Made by a program: the position numbers and the translations under genes. Shown in pieces: positions 34,006 to 48,253 of a stretch of DNA of 61,734 nucleotides (position 1 is its first letter; each line of letters begins with the position of its first letter). The stretch is taken from positions 1-61,734 of the forward strand of contig DUCH01000493.1 in NCBI GenBank assembly GCA_012959865.1, in the 5' to 3' direction. The notes beneath the pieces are model-generated. The model saw nothing but the letters and a program-made list of their open reading frames with translations. It was not told the DNA's origin and made no database searches. Source of the stretch: Myxococcales bacterium. GTDB taxonomy: Bacteria > Myxococcota_A > UBA9160 > UBA4427.

Positions 34006-35012
34006 CGCGTCAGGCTTTGCCGAATGGATTCGCGATGAAACGCGAGGTAGCCCGGGAGCGTGTGGATCGAATGGGGTGGGCAATGTTGCTGAAAATGTTG
34101 CCGAAGTTGGGGCAGCGCGTGAAAGGGAATTCCTGGGAAGGCGTGATGCTCGGAGTGGTAAGGCATATTCCACATCAGCCAGCGCAGGGGGGCAATGCTG
34201 TTCAGACTGCGTGTGCGCTCGAATTGGGATCCGCGATTGGATCGCCCGGTATGTTCGGCGCTGAGGTAAAGGCCGAGGCCCAGGTGAGCCAAGGGCCAGG
34301 CGAGTAGTAAGAAAGCGAAGCCCGGAACGGTTTTGAGTCCGAGCCACAGTACGCCCACGATCAGCCCGAGCACTGCCCGACTTTCCCAGGCGATGCGTCG
34401 ACGTCGATCCTCGCGGACGAAGGGAAAGAGTCGAACCCAAATCGACTCGGGAAGCAGCGCGCAGGCCACGGTGAAAGCGAATTTGCCAAGCATGAGGAAT
34501 TGCCCCGAGGCCAGCCCCAGGTAGACGATCGGGTTTTTCGGCCAACCGTCCATTTGCTCCGGCGCATAGGCGATTTCGGGATCGAGTTCCCGGTCCTGGG
34601 TCCAGCGGTGGTGCGCCCGATGGAACTCCCGGAAGAAACTGGGGGCCTGGAGCATGAAGATCGCCCCCCATACGTAGCAAGCCACATTCCAGTTCTTGCT
34701 CGCGAACGCGGTGCGATGGCCCGACTCGTGGAGCATGGCGAAGAAACCCATGATCATGAGTGCGCAGAGCGTCACCGCCAGCCAAGCGCCGCCGTGGCTC
34801 GCAGCAGCGAGTTTCAGGGTTGCCCAGACGCTTAGCGCGAAGGCACCCACTTGAGCGATCGCACGGGTTCGCGCGGGTCCGTCCCGTCTCAGCGCGAGTC
34901 GGCGCAGGATTGCGGGCTCGATATTTTCGCGCGACGTGGAATCCAGAAGCGCATCGCCGGTCGTTTCCGGTCGGTGGAAGTGGGGCTCTGGGCTTTCGCG
35001 CTTATCGATCAT
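34002..35012 (-). CDS. Membrane fatty acid desaturase
   Basis: 336 residues from ATG 35012, overlapping the glycoside hydrolase stop by 11 bp. The three His boxes of membrane di-iron desaturases are present: HESGH, HRAHH and HSEHH. About four to six hydrophobic segments flank them. It introduces a double bond into an acyl chain, or hydroxylates one, using O2 and an electron donor. It is the last gene of a minus-strand unit with a PhyH dioxygenase and a GH protein. The adjacent convergent Rieske protein is a conceivable electron donor. Confidence 0.9.
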   Translation of the reverse strand: MIDKRESPEPHFHRPETTGDALLDSTSRENIEPAILRRLALRRDGPARTRAIAQVGAFALSVWATLKLAAASHGGAWLAVTLCALMIMGFFAMLHESGHRTAFASKNWNVACYVWGAIFMLQAPSFFREFHRAHHRWTQDRELDPEIAYAPEQMDGWPKNPIVYLGLASGQFLMLGKFAFTVACALLPESIWVRLFPFVREDRRRRIAWESRAVLGLIVGVLWLGLKTVPGFAFLLLAWPLAHLGLGLYLSAEHTGRSNRGSQFERTRSLNSIAPLRWLMWNMPYHSEHHAFPGIPFHALPQLRQHFQQHCPPHSIHTLPGYLAFHRESIRQSLTR

Positions 35013-36111
35013 CAGCCGTGGTTTCGAGGAAGGTGCGGAGGAATTGGGTTTCGTCCGGATCGAAGGGGCTTCCGTCGGGGCGCAGGATATCGTGGAACCA
35101 GACCTCGGGTTCCGGGCTGGGTTTTTTATCGAACCAACTCCACCAGGGGTAGATGGTCTGGCTGCGGCCGCTGACGAGCCCCCAGCTGATCGCGCCCACC
35201 GAACGCTCACGGAAGGCGGGGAGATGGGTTTCGAACCGGCTCTTCATGCTGCGCGCGAGGTACTCGCTACACAAGAGCGGCCGATCCGTGGAGGTGCGAA
35301 TTCGATCGTGAAGCTCGACGAGGTCTTCCAGCGGCCCGTAGTGGTGGAAAGAGACGATGTCCGAACCGGCCAGCTGCAACTCGCCGATGGAGGCCGGCAG
35401 CGGATTCAGGGGGTTCCACCAGAGCCCACAGGTCAGGGGCTGATTGGGCTTCGCCGCTCGCGCCCAGGTAAACACGTCGGCAAGCAGCGGCAAGCAAGCT
35501 TCGCCCACAGGGTCGGCGCCGGGAGAGGGGTAGCCGCCGGGCTCGTTGTAGACGTCCCACATGAGCACTCGGGGATCGGTGGCGAAGCGGCCGATGATGC
35601 CGCTCGTATAGGCCTCGAGGCGGGCGGGAATCTCCGGGTGATCCTCGTACGCGTTGAGGGCCGCGAGCCCGGGACCCTGGACCCAGCCCGAATTGTGGCG
35701 CCCCGGGAAAGGTTCCGGCTGGGGGCCAAGCTTGGGCTCCGGATTCCAGACGTCGTCGAAGAGAACGAGAATGACCCGAATCTCCGCGCGCTTCGCCGCT
35801 TCGAGGACTTCATCGATGCGTTGGAGGAAGCCGCTGGAATCCTGCTCCCAGACGAGGTCGTGAAGATAGACGCGGACCGCGTTGAATCCGAGCTCCGCCG
35901 CCCAGCCCAACTCGCGCTCGACGGTGGTCAAGTCGAACGTTTCCTCTTGCCACATCTCCAGCTGATTGATGGCCGTGCTGGGGATGAAATTGCAGCCCAC
36001 GGGCAGGGGCTGCGAGTCCCACCAGGTATTCGCCCGGTCGACGCTCCAGCGCGCTTCCTCGAGCGAACGAATGGCTGGGTGAGCGGAGGATTCGTCGGGT
36101 TCGAGGCTCAT
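35002..36111 (-). CDS. Glycoside hydrolase, GH5-like (cellulase-type TIM barrel)
   Basis: 369 residues from ATG 36111, with GGAGACG about 9 nt upstream. A TIM-barrel clan GH-A protein: GCNFIPSTAINQLEMW, ELGFNAVRVYLHDLVW, and the acid/base Glu of WDVYNEPGG; the nucleophile Glu is in PLLCSEYLAR. An acidic/aromatic cleft (SFHHYGPLED) fits glycan binding. No signal peptide is seen, so it acts inside the cell or leaves by another route. The substrate is uncertain. It sits between a PhyH dioxygenase and a desaturase, an odd context for a polysaccharidase, perhaps a glycolipid enzyme. Confidence 0.85.
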   Translation of the reverse strand: MSLEPDESSAHPAIRSLEEARWSVDRANTWWDSQPLPVGCNFIPSTAINQLEMWQEETFDLTTVERELGWAAELGFNAVRVYLHDLVWEQDSSGFLQRIDEVLEAAKRAEIRVILVLFDDVWNPEPKLGPQPEPFPGRHNSGWVQGPGLAALNAYEDHPEIPARLEAYTSGIIGRFATDPRVLMWDVYNEPGGYPSPGADPVGEACLPLLADVFTWARAAKPNQPLTCGLWWNPLNPLPASIGELQLAGSDIVSFHHYGPLEDLVELHDRIRTSTDRPLLCSEYLARSMKSRFETHLPAFRERSVGAISWGLVSGRSQTIYPWWSWFDKKPSPEPEVWFHDILRPDGSPFDPDETQFLRTFLETTADDR

Positions 36112-36131
36112 GCAGGATCGTCTCCAGAATT

Positions 36132-36956
36132 TCAGCCCCGGGCGGGCGACTCCGACCGAATGTCGCGTTTTTGACCGTTGCGCCATTGGGATAGGCCCGA
36201 GGGTTGGTAGGCGAGGAGGTACGCCCGGCGGTTCTGGTCTGTGCGATTCGTCTGTGACCCGTGGACGATATCCCGGTGGAAGAAGCCCACCGAGCCGGCC
36301 GGCAGATCCAACGCGAGTGGCTCTTCTTCGAGTGCATCGACGTCGGTGTAGAGCCGGCCCAGCGTGCCGCGATCCTTGAGGGATTCCAGCGCGCCGTATT
36401 TGTGTGTGCCCGGGATGATCCAGAGACAGCCGTTGTCCACCGTGGCGTCGTCGAGATAAAGGATCAGGGTGACGACCCGTTCGAGATCCTCGGCCCCATA
36501 GGCCCAATAGGGCCCCTCCTGATGCCAGGGAAAGGGCGCGCCGCCCGGGCGTTTGACATTGAGCTTGTCGCTGAACAGGGAGAGGGTCTCGCAACCGACG
36601 ATTTCGGCGCAGGGTTTCCAGATCCGGGGATCATCGATCACTCCTGCCAGGCGATCGTCGAGCTGGAAAACCGGCTCCATGGAACGCACCGCACGCAGGT
36701 CGTCGTCCCACTCCCACTTGATCGTCGAACCGAGGATTTCCTGGTATTTCTGGTTGTCCACTTGAGCGACGGGCCCGACGTCATCGCCGCCGGGGTCGGG
36801 CTCGCCCTTGCCGTCGGCTGCGTCGAGCACGCGTTGGTGAGCGTTTTCTGCGGCGGCCCGAATGCCCGCGAGCTCGGTCTCGGAGAAGACGCTCAGCCGG
36901 GTGAAGAAGCCAAGCCTTTCGAATTGATCGCGCTCTTCGGGAGTTATCTCGTGCAT
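36132..36956 (-). CDS. Phytanoyl-CoA dioxygenase (PhyH) family protein
   Basis: 274 residues. The Fe(II)/2-oxoglutarate jelly roll is recognisable from PFPWHQEGPYWAY (HxE variant of the HxD iron motif), LYLDDATVDNGCLWIIPGTHK, and the second iron His in GFFHRDIVHGSQTN with a downstream Arg. Members hydroxylate acyl-CoAs or other small substrates. First gene of the minus-strand unit PhyH, GH5-like, desaturase, with 20 bp to the next. Given the desaturase, a lipid substrate is plausible but not shown. Confidence 0.88.
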   Translation of the reverse strand: MHEITPEERDQFERLGFFTRLSVFSETELAGIRAAAENAHQRVLDAADGKGEPDPGGDDVGPVAQVDNQKYQEILGSTIKWEWDDDLRAVRSMEPVFQLDDRLAGVIDDPRIWKPCAEIVGCETLSLFSDKLNVKRPGGAPFPWHQEGPYWAYGAEDLERVVTLILYLDDATVDNGCLWIIPGTHKYGALESLKDRGTLGRLYTDVDALEEEPLALDLPAGSVGFFHRDIVHGSQTNRTDQNRRAYLLAYQPSGLSQWRNGQKRDIRSESPARG

Positions 36957-37183
36957 GGGAATCCGGAGTGGGTCCGGCGGGCCGCGCTCATCGCGCTCGA
37001 GGTCACTCGCCTCGGTCCCAACGGCTTAGAGAGCGGCGACTCTAGCCCCACGGCGCGGACTCGGCGAGATGCGATTCTTCTCCCGAGGGGGAGTCCCGAA
37101 GCTCGGGCCTCGCCGCTATGGTGTGCGCTCCCGAGAGCGGGGCCTGAAACGCCGGCTTCGCGAATAGCCCACGGATCAAGACA

Positions 37184-38983
37184 TTGGACACCCTGACCGG
37201 AATTTGGAGCGCCATCGCAGATCTTGGCGGCGGACTGTCCCTGGCCTTCATCGCCGTGGTGGCCTTGGCGATGGTCGTGGTCGGCGGAGTGTATATGGTC
37301 GCGGCTTTCGTCGTGCTCGGGCGCTTCGCCCGGGCGGCGACCCGGCTGCGGTTGATTGCGCCCGTAGCGGGGGCGCTGTGCGCGGTGTTCTCGATGCTCT
37401 GGCTCGACTACGCCCAGCCCGAGCTTGGATTGGGTTCTTGGGCGGAATGGGCTCGGGCGCTCTCTTCGGTCCTGGGTGCGCTGGTTCTGGGGAGCGGAGT
37501 CGCGATGGCGCTGTACCGCCAAGCACTCGCGCACGGCGTTCCCTCGCGCGTGGCGCTCACCGTTGTTCTGCCGGGGTTGATCGGTGGCTTCGGGGGGGGC
37601 TTCTTCGAGTCGGGTGCCGATTTGAGTTTTGTCCAGGGGGCCTTCCTTGGTGTTTTCTCCGCCGTTTTGTTGGGCCTGCTCCCTCTCTCCCTGGCGGGCT
37701 TGGTCGAGATTCGAACCCGTGCCGAGTGGTTTATCGCTACGCGTTATCTGTTGGCCGAGAGAAAACAAGTTTTCATCTCAGCGATTACGTTGATCTGCGT
37801 GGGGGCGGTGGCGGCTGGAGTCTGGTTGATCATCACCGTGCTGTCGGTGATGAATGGTTTTGAACGCACCTGGCGCGATGAGATCGTGGGCAACTACGCC
37901 CATTTCCTGGTGCGCAGTTATTACGGCGAAATTGTGGAATCGGCCTCGCTCCTCGAGCGGATTGAAGGCGTTGAGGGAGTGGTGGCGGCCAGTCCCTTCG
38001 TCGAAGCCGAGGGTATGGTGCGCAAAGCCGGCGGCGGCATAGCTCCCGTGCGTCTGCGGGGAATCGATCCCGTTCGAGCAGTGGCGGTGACGAGCCTCGC
38101 CGACCGGGTTCTTGCCGGAGATCTGAGTGATTTGATCGCACCCGATGCCGCTGGGGATGAGGGGCCAGCGGGCCTGATGATCGGGAATGCACTGGCAGAG
38201 AGTCTCGGCGTCGGAATCGGGGACACAATCGTATTGATCTCTCCGCACGGTGGGCGCCCGACCCCTCTGGGCCCCGCTCCACGGATGATTCGTTTCCGGG
38301 TGGTGGGGCTCTTCGCGTCGAGTTTTCTGCAATTCGACGAACTCTACGCCTACTCGAGCATTCCCGCGGCCCAGGCCTTTCTGGGGGGAAGCGTCGGAGT
38401 TGCGGGTTTCGAGGTCCGCAGCACGGATTTCTTTCGGTCGCGCCAGGTGGCCGACGCGGTGGAGGCCGAATTGGGTCACCCCTTCTTCGGACGGGATTGG
38501 AAGGAACTCTTCCCCGGCTTTTTTCATGCGCTCCAAGACAATCGTTCATTGATGTTCATGCTTCTCGTCATGATCATGGTGGTCTCGGCCTTCGTGATCG
38601 TTGTGACGCTGATGATGATGATCATGGCCAAATCCCGGGACGTTGCGATTCTGAAGACCATGGGGGCGCGGGATCAGAGCATCGAATTGATTTTTGCCAT
38701 CGAGGGCACGCTGATCGGGATCGCGGGGGTTGCCTTGGGGGTGTTGGCCGGAATCGCGGTTTCGACCCAACTCGCGTGGGTCCAGGCGCGCATCGAGGAC
38801 TTCACCGGTATCGATACGCTGCCCTCGAGTGTCTACCAGATATCGACGCTTCCCTCGGAAGTGGATCCGGTCCAGGTCTTCGGAGTTGTTTCGATCGCTC
38901 TGGTTCTCGCTCTGGGCGCCACGCTCTTGCCCAGTCGCCACGGGGCGCGGTTGGACCCTGTCGAGGCGCTGCGCGAGGATTGA
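37184..38983 (+). CDS. LolC/LolE-type ABC transporter permease with extra N-terminal membrane domain
   Basis: 599 residues from a TTG start at 37184; the usual LolC/E length is about 410. The canonical permease begins near residue 183 with EWFIATRYLLAERKQVFISAITL, has the large periplasmic domain (VNGFER-type start, VRLRGIDP), and ends in three helices with ILKTMGARDQSIELIFAIEGTLIG. The first 180 residues form about five additional transmembrane helices not seen in LolC/E. It would extract lipoproteins or other lipids from the inner membrane. No LolD ATPase gene is adjacent, which is unusual. Confidence 0.85.
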   Translation: MDTLTGIWSAIADLGGGLSLAFIAVVALAMVVVGGVYMVAAFVVLGRFARAATRLRLIAPVAGALCAVFSMLWLDYAQPELGLGSWAEWARALSSVLGALVLGSGVAMALYRQALAHGVPSRVALTVVLPGLIGGFGGGFFESGADLSFVQGAFLGVFSAVLLGLLPLSLAGLVEIRTRAEWFIATRYLLAERKQVFISAITLICVGAVAAGVWLIITVLSVMNGFERTWRDEIVGNYAHFLVRSYYGEIVESASLLERIEGVEGVVAASPFVEAEGMVRKAGGGIAPVRLRGIDPVRAVAVTSLADRVLAGDLSDLIAPDAAGDEGPAGLMIGNALAESLGVGIGDTIVLISPHGGRPTPLGPAPRMIRFRVVGLFASSFLQFDELYAYSSIPAAQAFLGGSVGVAGFEVRSTDFFRSRQVADAVEAELGHPFFGRDWKELFPGFFHALQDNRSLMFMLLVMIMVVSAFVIVVTLMMMIMAKSRDVAILKTMGARDQSIELIFAIEGTLIGIAGVALGVLAGIAVSTQLAWVQARIEDFTGIDTLPSSVYQISTLPSEVDPVQVFGVVSIALVLALGATLLPSRHGARLDPVEALRED

Positions 38984-39001
38984 ATGTCCTCGGCGCCCTG
39001 C

Positions 39002-39060
39002 GAAGCTCAAGGGGCCGAAACTGAAGGGGCCGAAACTGAGAGGGCCGAAGCTCAGGGGAT
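39002..39060. repeat. Four tandem 15-bp units
   Basis: GAAGCTCAAGGGGCC, GAAACTGAAGGGGCC, GAAACTGAGAGGGCC and a diverged fourth unit lie between the permease stop and the PPIase stop, extending into the last bases of the PPIase gene. Likely slippage; no terminator fold was evident. Confidence 0.8.
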
Positions 39061-40053
39061 CTGGCCGAGAACGACGATCTCTGCGTTCTCGCGCAGCCGG
39101 GCGGTGTGGTCGACCATCGCGGCGCGCTCGCGCTCGCGCAAGAGTTCGTTTTCGACTCGGGTGCGAATCTCGGCCAACGGGGGCACCTCGGCGGGACTGC
39201 GATCGTAGGCCCAGACCCAGTGTGTCCCGTAGCTCGACGGGATCGGCCCACTCCAGCGGCCCACGGGCGCGCGGATGGCCGCGGCCGCAAACCCGGGTCC
39301 ATATTGGCGCCCGATGGATTCTTCGCTGGAGAGCGCGATTCGATGGGAAAGCAGAAAGGGGTCGCCCCACTCGTTGGCTTGCTCGGGTGAAATTTTTTCT
39401 GCTTCCAACCGCAGCCCGAGCGCCTCGGCGTCGGCCTGCAGGTGCTCCTGTCGGCTATCGCGACTCAGGAAGATGTGGCTCAGGGCCACGCGATCGGGCC
39501 GCCGGAAGAAATCGAGATTTTCGGCTCGATAGGCTGCGAGTTCGCCTTCGGTGGGCGGGTTTGCCCTGACCCTCGAGGCGATCAACAGGCGCATGCGCTC
39601 CAGCAATCTTCGGCGCACGACCAAATCGGTCTGGTCCATTTTCTGGTCGAAGGCGCGCTCGAGAAGGATACGATCGGAAACGCTTTCGTCTTCCTCCAGG
39701 AAGCGCTGGTTGCGGAGCAGTCTTCGCTGCACGATGCCATCGGTGAGATGCCAGCCGAGGGCCCGGGCTTCGTGGAGGAGGAGTTCATCTTGAACATGGG
39801 AGTCGATGAGGGCCTGGAGGAGTTCGGGACTCGGGGCTTGACCGTTGCGTTCGCGCCACCCCTTCTCAAGTGCCGCGACGTCTTGAGTCGTCATTCGGAC
39901 CACGACCTCGGGCTCGGGGTCGAGCAGCATCCGCTGGCCGAAGAAAAGCAACGCGCCCAAGACAACGAAATGGAGCAGGGGCGAGTCAAGGGCGCGGAGT
40001 CGCCGACTCGTCTCGGGGCCGGGTGTGCTCTCGCGTTTCTCGGAAGCCGTCAT
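39052..40053 (-). CDS. Membrane-anchored parvulin-type peptidyl-prolyl isomerase
   Basis: 333 residues. One N-terminal transmembrane helix (about residues 25-42, LLHFVVLGALLFFGQRM) is followed by a SurA-like helical region and a divergent parvulin domain (VALSHIFLSRDS, then GWSGPIPSSYGTHWVWAYD). It probably assists folding of envelope proteins or acts as a chaperone. It lies 17 bp downstream of purB on the same strand, so it is probably co-transcribed. The catalytic residues are diverged and chaperone activity alone is possible. Confidence 0.82.
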   Translation of the reverse strand: MTASEKRESTPGPETSRRLRALDSPLLHFVVLGALLFFGQRMLLDPEPEVVVRMTTQDVAALEKGWRERNGQAPSPELLQALIDSHVQDELLLHEARALGWHLTDGIVQRRLLRNQRFLEEDESVSDRILLERAFDQKMDQTDLVVRRRLLERMRLLIASRVRANPPTEGELAAYRAENLDFFRRPDRVALSHIFLSRDSRQEHLQADAEALGLRLEAEKISPEQANEWGDPFLLSHRIALSSEESIGRQYGPGFAAAAIRAPVGRWSGPIPSSYGTHWVWAYDRSPAEVPPLAEIRTRVENELLRERERAAMVDHTARLRENAEIVVLGQIP

Positions 40054-40070
40054 TGTGCGAAGGATCTCTG

Positions 40071-45382
<5,312 letters not shown>

Positions 45383-45508
45383 CGTACCCCTCTATCGCGA
45401 ACCGGGGGAAGGTTCGGACTGGACAACGGAGCCTCTAGTGTATCGCCTGCACCGGGTCGGACAAATAGCCGGATCCCAATCGGGCTCCTGGGTTTCTAGG
45501 TAAAACGG

Positions 45509-48253
45509 CTAGACGAGGAGCGCCAGGGTGGTGTCCTTTCGGCGCTGCTGGATCTCGTCTTCGGACTCTTCTATGACAACCTCGTCGGGAACGATTTCGA
45601 AGATCTGCTGTCCCTTGGTGACGACGGAGCCTTCGGTGTTTTCGATCAGGCAACGCGTCACCGTACCCGAGAAGGGCGCGTTGATCTTATTGAACATTTT
45701 CATGACCTCGATAATGAAGAGCGGCTGGCCCACTTCGAAATGCATGCCTTCTTCGACGAGGAGGGGAAGATGGGGAGCCTCTCGAGCGTAGAAAGCTCCG
45801 CCCATGGGCGTAACGATTTCGTTGCTGCTCGCCTTGGGGGGGGGCGCAAGGCTCCGAATGAGAGGCGCAGCGATTTCGGGATCGGCGTACTGGCTGGGAA
45901 AGATCGGCTCGAACGTGTCGTCCACTCGGATATCGCTGAAGCCCGACCGTTCCCCGATTCGCGCGATCACCAGGAGCAATTCCATTCCGGCCTGATAGCC
46001 CGCGTGGGCGGCTTGGCAGCGCGCCCAAAGGTCGGGGTTCCCAGGAGCCACGGTCTCGCATTCGGGGCTGGCGAGAAGCGCTTGGGTCTCGGACCAATCG
46101 TCCACTCGGGAGAGTCGGGCGATTTCGCTGTAGAAGGCAAGCGCACCCTGCAGCACCTCGTGATCGTGCTCCCAGATCATTTCGGAGGCGGGCCTGCCCG
46201 GCATGAAATTCATATGCAGGTAGTGGTAGAGCGTCTTCAAAAGCAACAGCGGATTGCGCTTGAACGCGAGCTCGCCGGCCGTCTCGCCCCAGAATTGGGT
46301 CTGGTAGCGGCCTATGAATCCCGCGAGCGCGTGGGCGTCTTCGAGCAGGCGAGCCACCGGGCGAAGCAGAAGGGTTTCCTTGGCTCCAATGACGTTGCGG
46401 GCATCGCCGTTCGGAGCATTCGCCATCAACTGCCCTGAGGCGATGTCAAGATCGACATCTTGGGCGATCACGCGGAGGGATCCCACCGCGGCGAGGTAGT
46501 GGGTCAGGAAGCGGGTGTTGGGCTTCATCATCGGTTCGACGCCGAGAATCCAGTTGATGAGGCCGTATTGTACGGGGACGTTGGTTTCAAGATCGTCGCC
46601 GCGGATTTCGCTGCGCCTTAGAATTTCGGACAAACGCTCGAGGTTGTGCTCGCGGTTTTTCCCGTAGCTAAGGATCAGCGCGATGTTGGAATCGTACGCG
46701 CCGGCGAGGTTGTAATACATGAATGCGCCGGTATCGGGATTTCGAGTACCTATGCCCTGGTCGTCCCGAATTTCGTGAGCGATCGGCTGCGACCACTGAC
46801 GGATCAGGCCACCGGCGTGGGGTTGGAGCGCCGCGTTGGTCGCGTTGACTCGGATTTCGGCGCCCGAGTTGTGTCGCGGCTCGCGCTCGGGCTGGGGCAG
46901 GCGTTTCCCATGAAGGGAGAGTAAGACCATGGCCTCGATCAAGCGCTCGATTCGGAAGCTTTCGGTGGGGTCCTCAGGGTTGACGAACTTCAGTCGATAG
47001 GCGAGTTCTGTAACGCCATGTTCGACTTGGATTCGCGTATTCATCTCCATGAAGAAATGATCAGATCCCTCAACGATGCACTCGAAGGTCGAGACACTGT
47101 CGAGTCCCACACCCTCGCCGAAGGCTTTGGCGTCCCGTTCCATGGCCAGCAGGGTTTGGGCGTCCTTGGCCAAGGTTTCGGCCTTTATTCCGGTGTGGAG
47201 CGCCACGGCTTCATCGAGTAGTTCGGATGTTAGGGAGAATTCGAGCTGCTTCTGCTCGTGCATTTGGATCGAGCAGTCGCGCCCCCCCAGAGCCACTGCC
47301 CAATCCCCGTTGCCGATCACCTGAATTTCATTGTGGCGAGTGGTTTCGAGATTGAGCTCGATCAGGAAATTCCGGTTGGATCCCGGGTCCATGACTTTCT
47401 GTTCGGCGAGGATCTCCATGACCGCTGCGGGAATCTCGCCCGGCTCCGTGATCACGCGCTGTCCCTTCCCTCCTCCCCCACCGATGCACTTGAAGCGGAT
47501 TCGCTTGCCGGGGTATTGGGCCCAAATTTCCTGGCTTTCGCGTTCTCCGGCCTGCTGCAACTCCTCGATGCTGACGAGCTCGATGGTTCTCGCATAACCG
47601 AGCTGAAGCAGGGCTTCGGCGTTTTCTGTCGGGGATTGGCTTTCGTCGTACTCGAAGTCGAGAGAATGTTCCTGAGCCAGAGATTCCAGGCCGGCTCGAT
47701 TTTTCACCCGGGCCAATAGCGCGCGCGAGGAGATGTCGTCGATCCCGGGGATCACCGCGTTGTCGAGACTTCGCGCGAGTTTTTTGGCTTCATCCTTTGC
47801 GCCAGCGCGTCGGATGACCGACGCAGAGGGCCCAAAGAATCCGATTCCAGCATCTTCGATCGCCTGAATGAAGTCGGCGTCCTCGGCCATGAAGCCATAG
47901 CCTGCAAAAATGTGGGTATACCCATAGTCTCGAGCGATCTGAACGATCTGGGCGATGCGAACGATCTTCTCCTCCTGGCCGGCCCCCATGTAGTCGGGCA
48001 CCCGATGAATATTGGCCGGGAACGAGAGCGATCGAATTTCTGGGGCGATACAGCGCGGGTAGACGACGGAGTCCTTCTCGGAAAGCAGCATGCCGAATTC
48101 TCGGATGCCGATTTCCTTGAAAATGTCGAAGGCCTCCATGCGCACCGGGCCGCGGCAGACCACAAGGCACTTGATGTCCTGAAGGGAGAACGAACGAAGC
48201 CATTCGGAGTCGGCTTCGTGAAAGCGTTGGGGCGTAAGGTCGGGACCGAGCAT
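45509..48253 (-). CDS. Biotin carboxylase-BCCP fusion subunit of an acyl-CoA carboxylase
   Basis: 914 residues. The biotin carboxylase part covers about 25-490, with the ATP-grasp core (RFKCIGGGGGKGQRV, FIELNLETTRHNEIQVIGNG, FMEMNTRIQVEHGVTELAY). About 60 residues are inserted where short BCs have their B-domain hinge. A helical linker leads to the C-terminal biotinyl domain with the biotinylated Lys852 in IEVMKMFN. It uses ATP and bicarbonate to carboxylate biotin. It overlaps the carboxyltransferase stop (TAATG), so the two form one enzyme. Substrate (acetyl-, propionyl- or branched acyl-CoA) is unknown. Confidence 0.9.
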   Translation of the reverse strand: MLGPDLTPQRFHEADSEWLRSFSLQDIKCLVVCRGPVRMEAFDIFKEIGIREFGMLLSEKDSVVYPRCIAPEIRSLSFPANIHRVPDYMGAGQEEKIVRIAQIVQIARDYGYTHIFAGYGFMAEDADFIQAIEDAGIGFFGPSASVIRRAGAKDEAKKLARSLDNAVIPGIDDISSRALLARVKNRAGLESLAQEHSLDFEYDESQSPTENAEALLQLGYARTIELVSIEELQQAGERESQEIWAQYPGKRIRFKCIGGGGGKGQRVITEPGEIPAAVMEILAEQKVMDPGSNRNFLIELNLETTRHNEIQVIGNGDWAVALGGRDCSIQMHEQKQLEFSLTSELLDEAVALHTGIKAETLAKDAQTLLAMERDAKAFGEGVGLDSVSTFECIVEGSDHFFMEMNTRIQVEHGVTELAYRLKFVNPEDPTESFRIERLIEAMVLLSLHGKRLPQPEREPRHNSGAEIRVNATNAALQPHAGGLIRQWSQPIAHEIRDDQGIGTRNPDTGAFMYYNLAGAYDSNIALILSYGKNREHNLERLSEILRRSEIRGDDLETNVPVQYGLINWILGVEPMMKPNTRFLTHYLAAVGSLRVIAQDVDLDIASGQLMANAPNGDARNVIGAKETLLLRPVARLLEDAHALAGFIGRYQTQFWGETAGELAFKRNPLLLLKTLYHYLHMNFMPGRPASEMIWEHDHEVLQGALAFYSEIARLSRVDDWSETQALLASPECETVAPGNPDLWARCQAAHAGYQAGMELLLVIARIGERSGFSDIRVDDTFEPIFPSQYADPEIAAPLIRSLAPPPKASSNEIVTPMGGAFYAREAPHLPLLVEEGMHFEVGQPLFIIEVMKMFNKINAPFSGTVTRCLIENTEGSVVTKGQQIFEIVPDEVVIEESEDEIQQRRKDTTLALLV

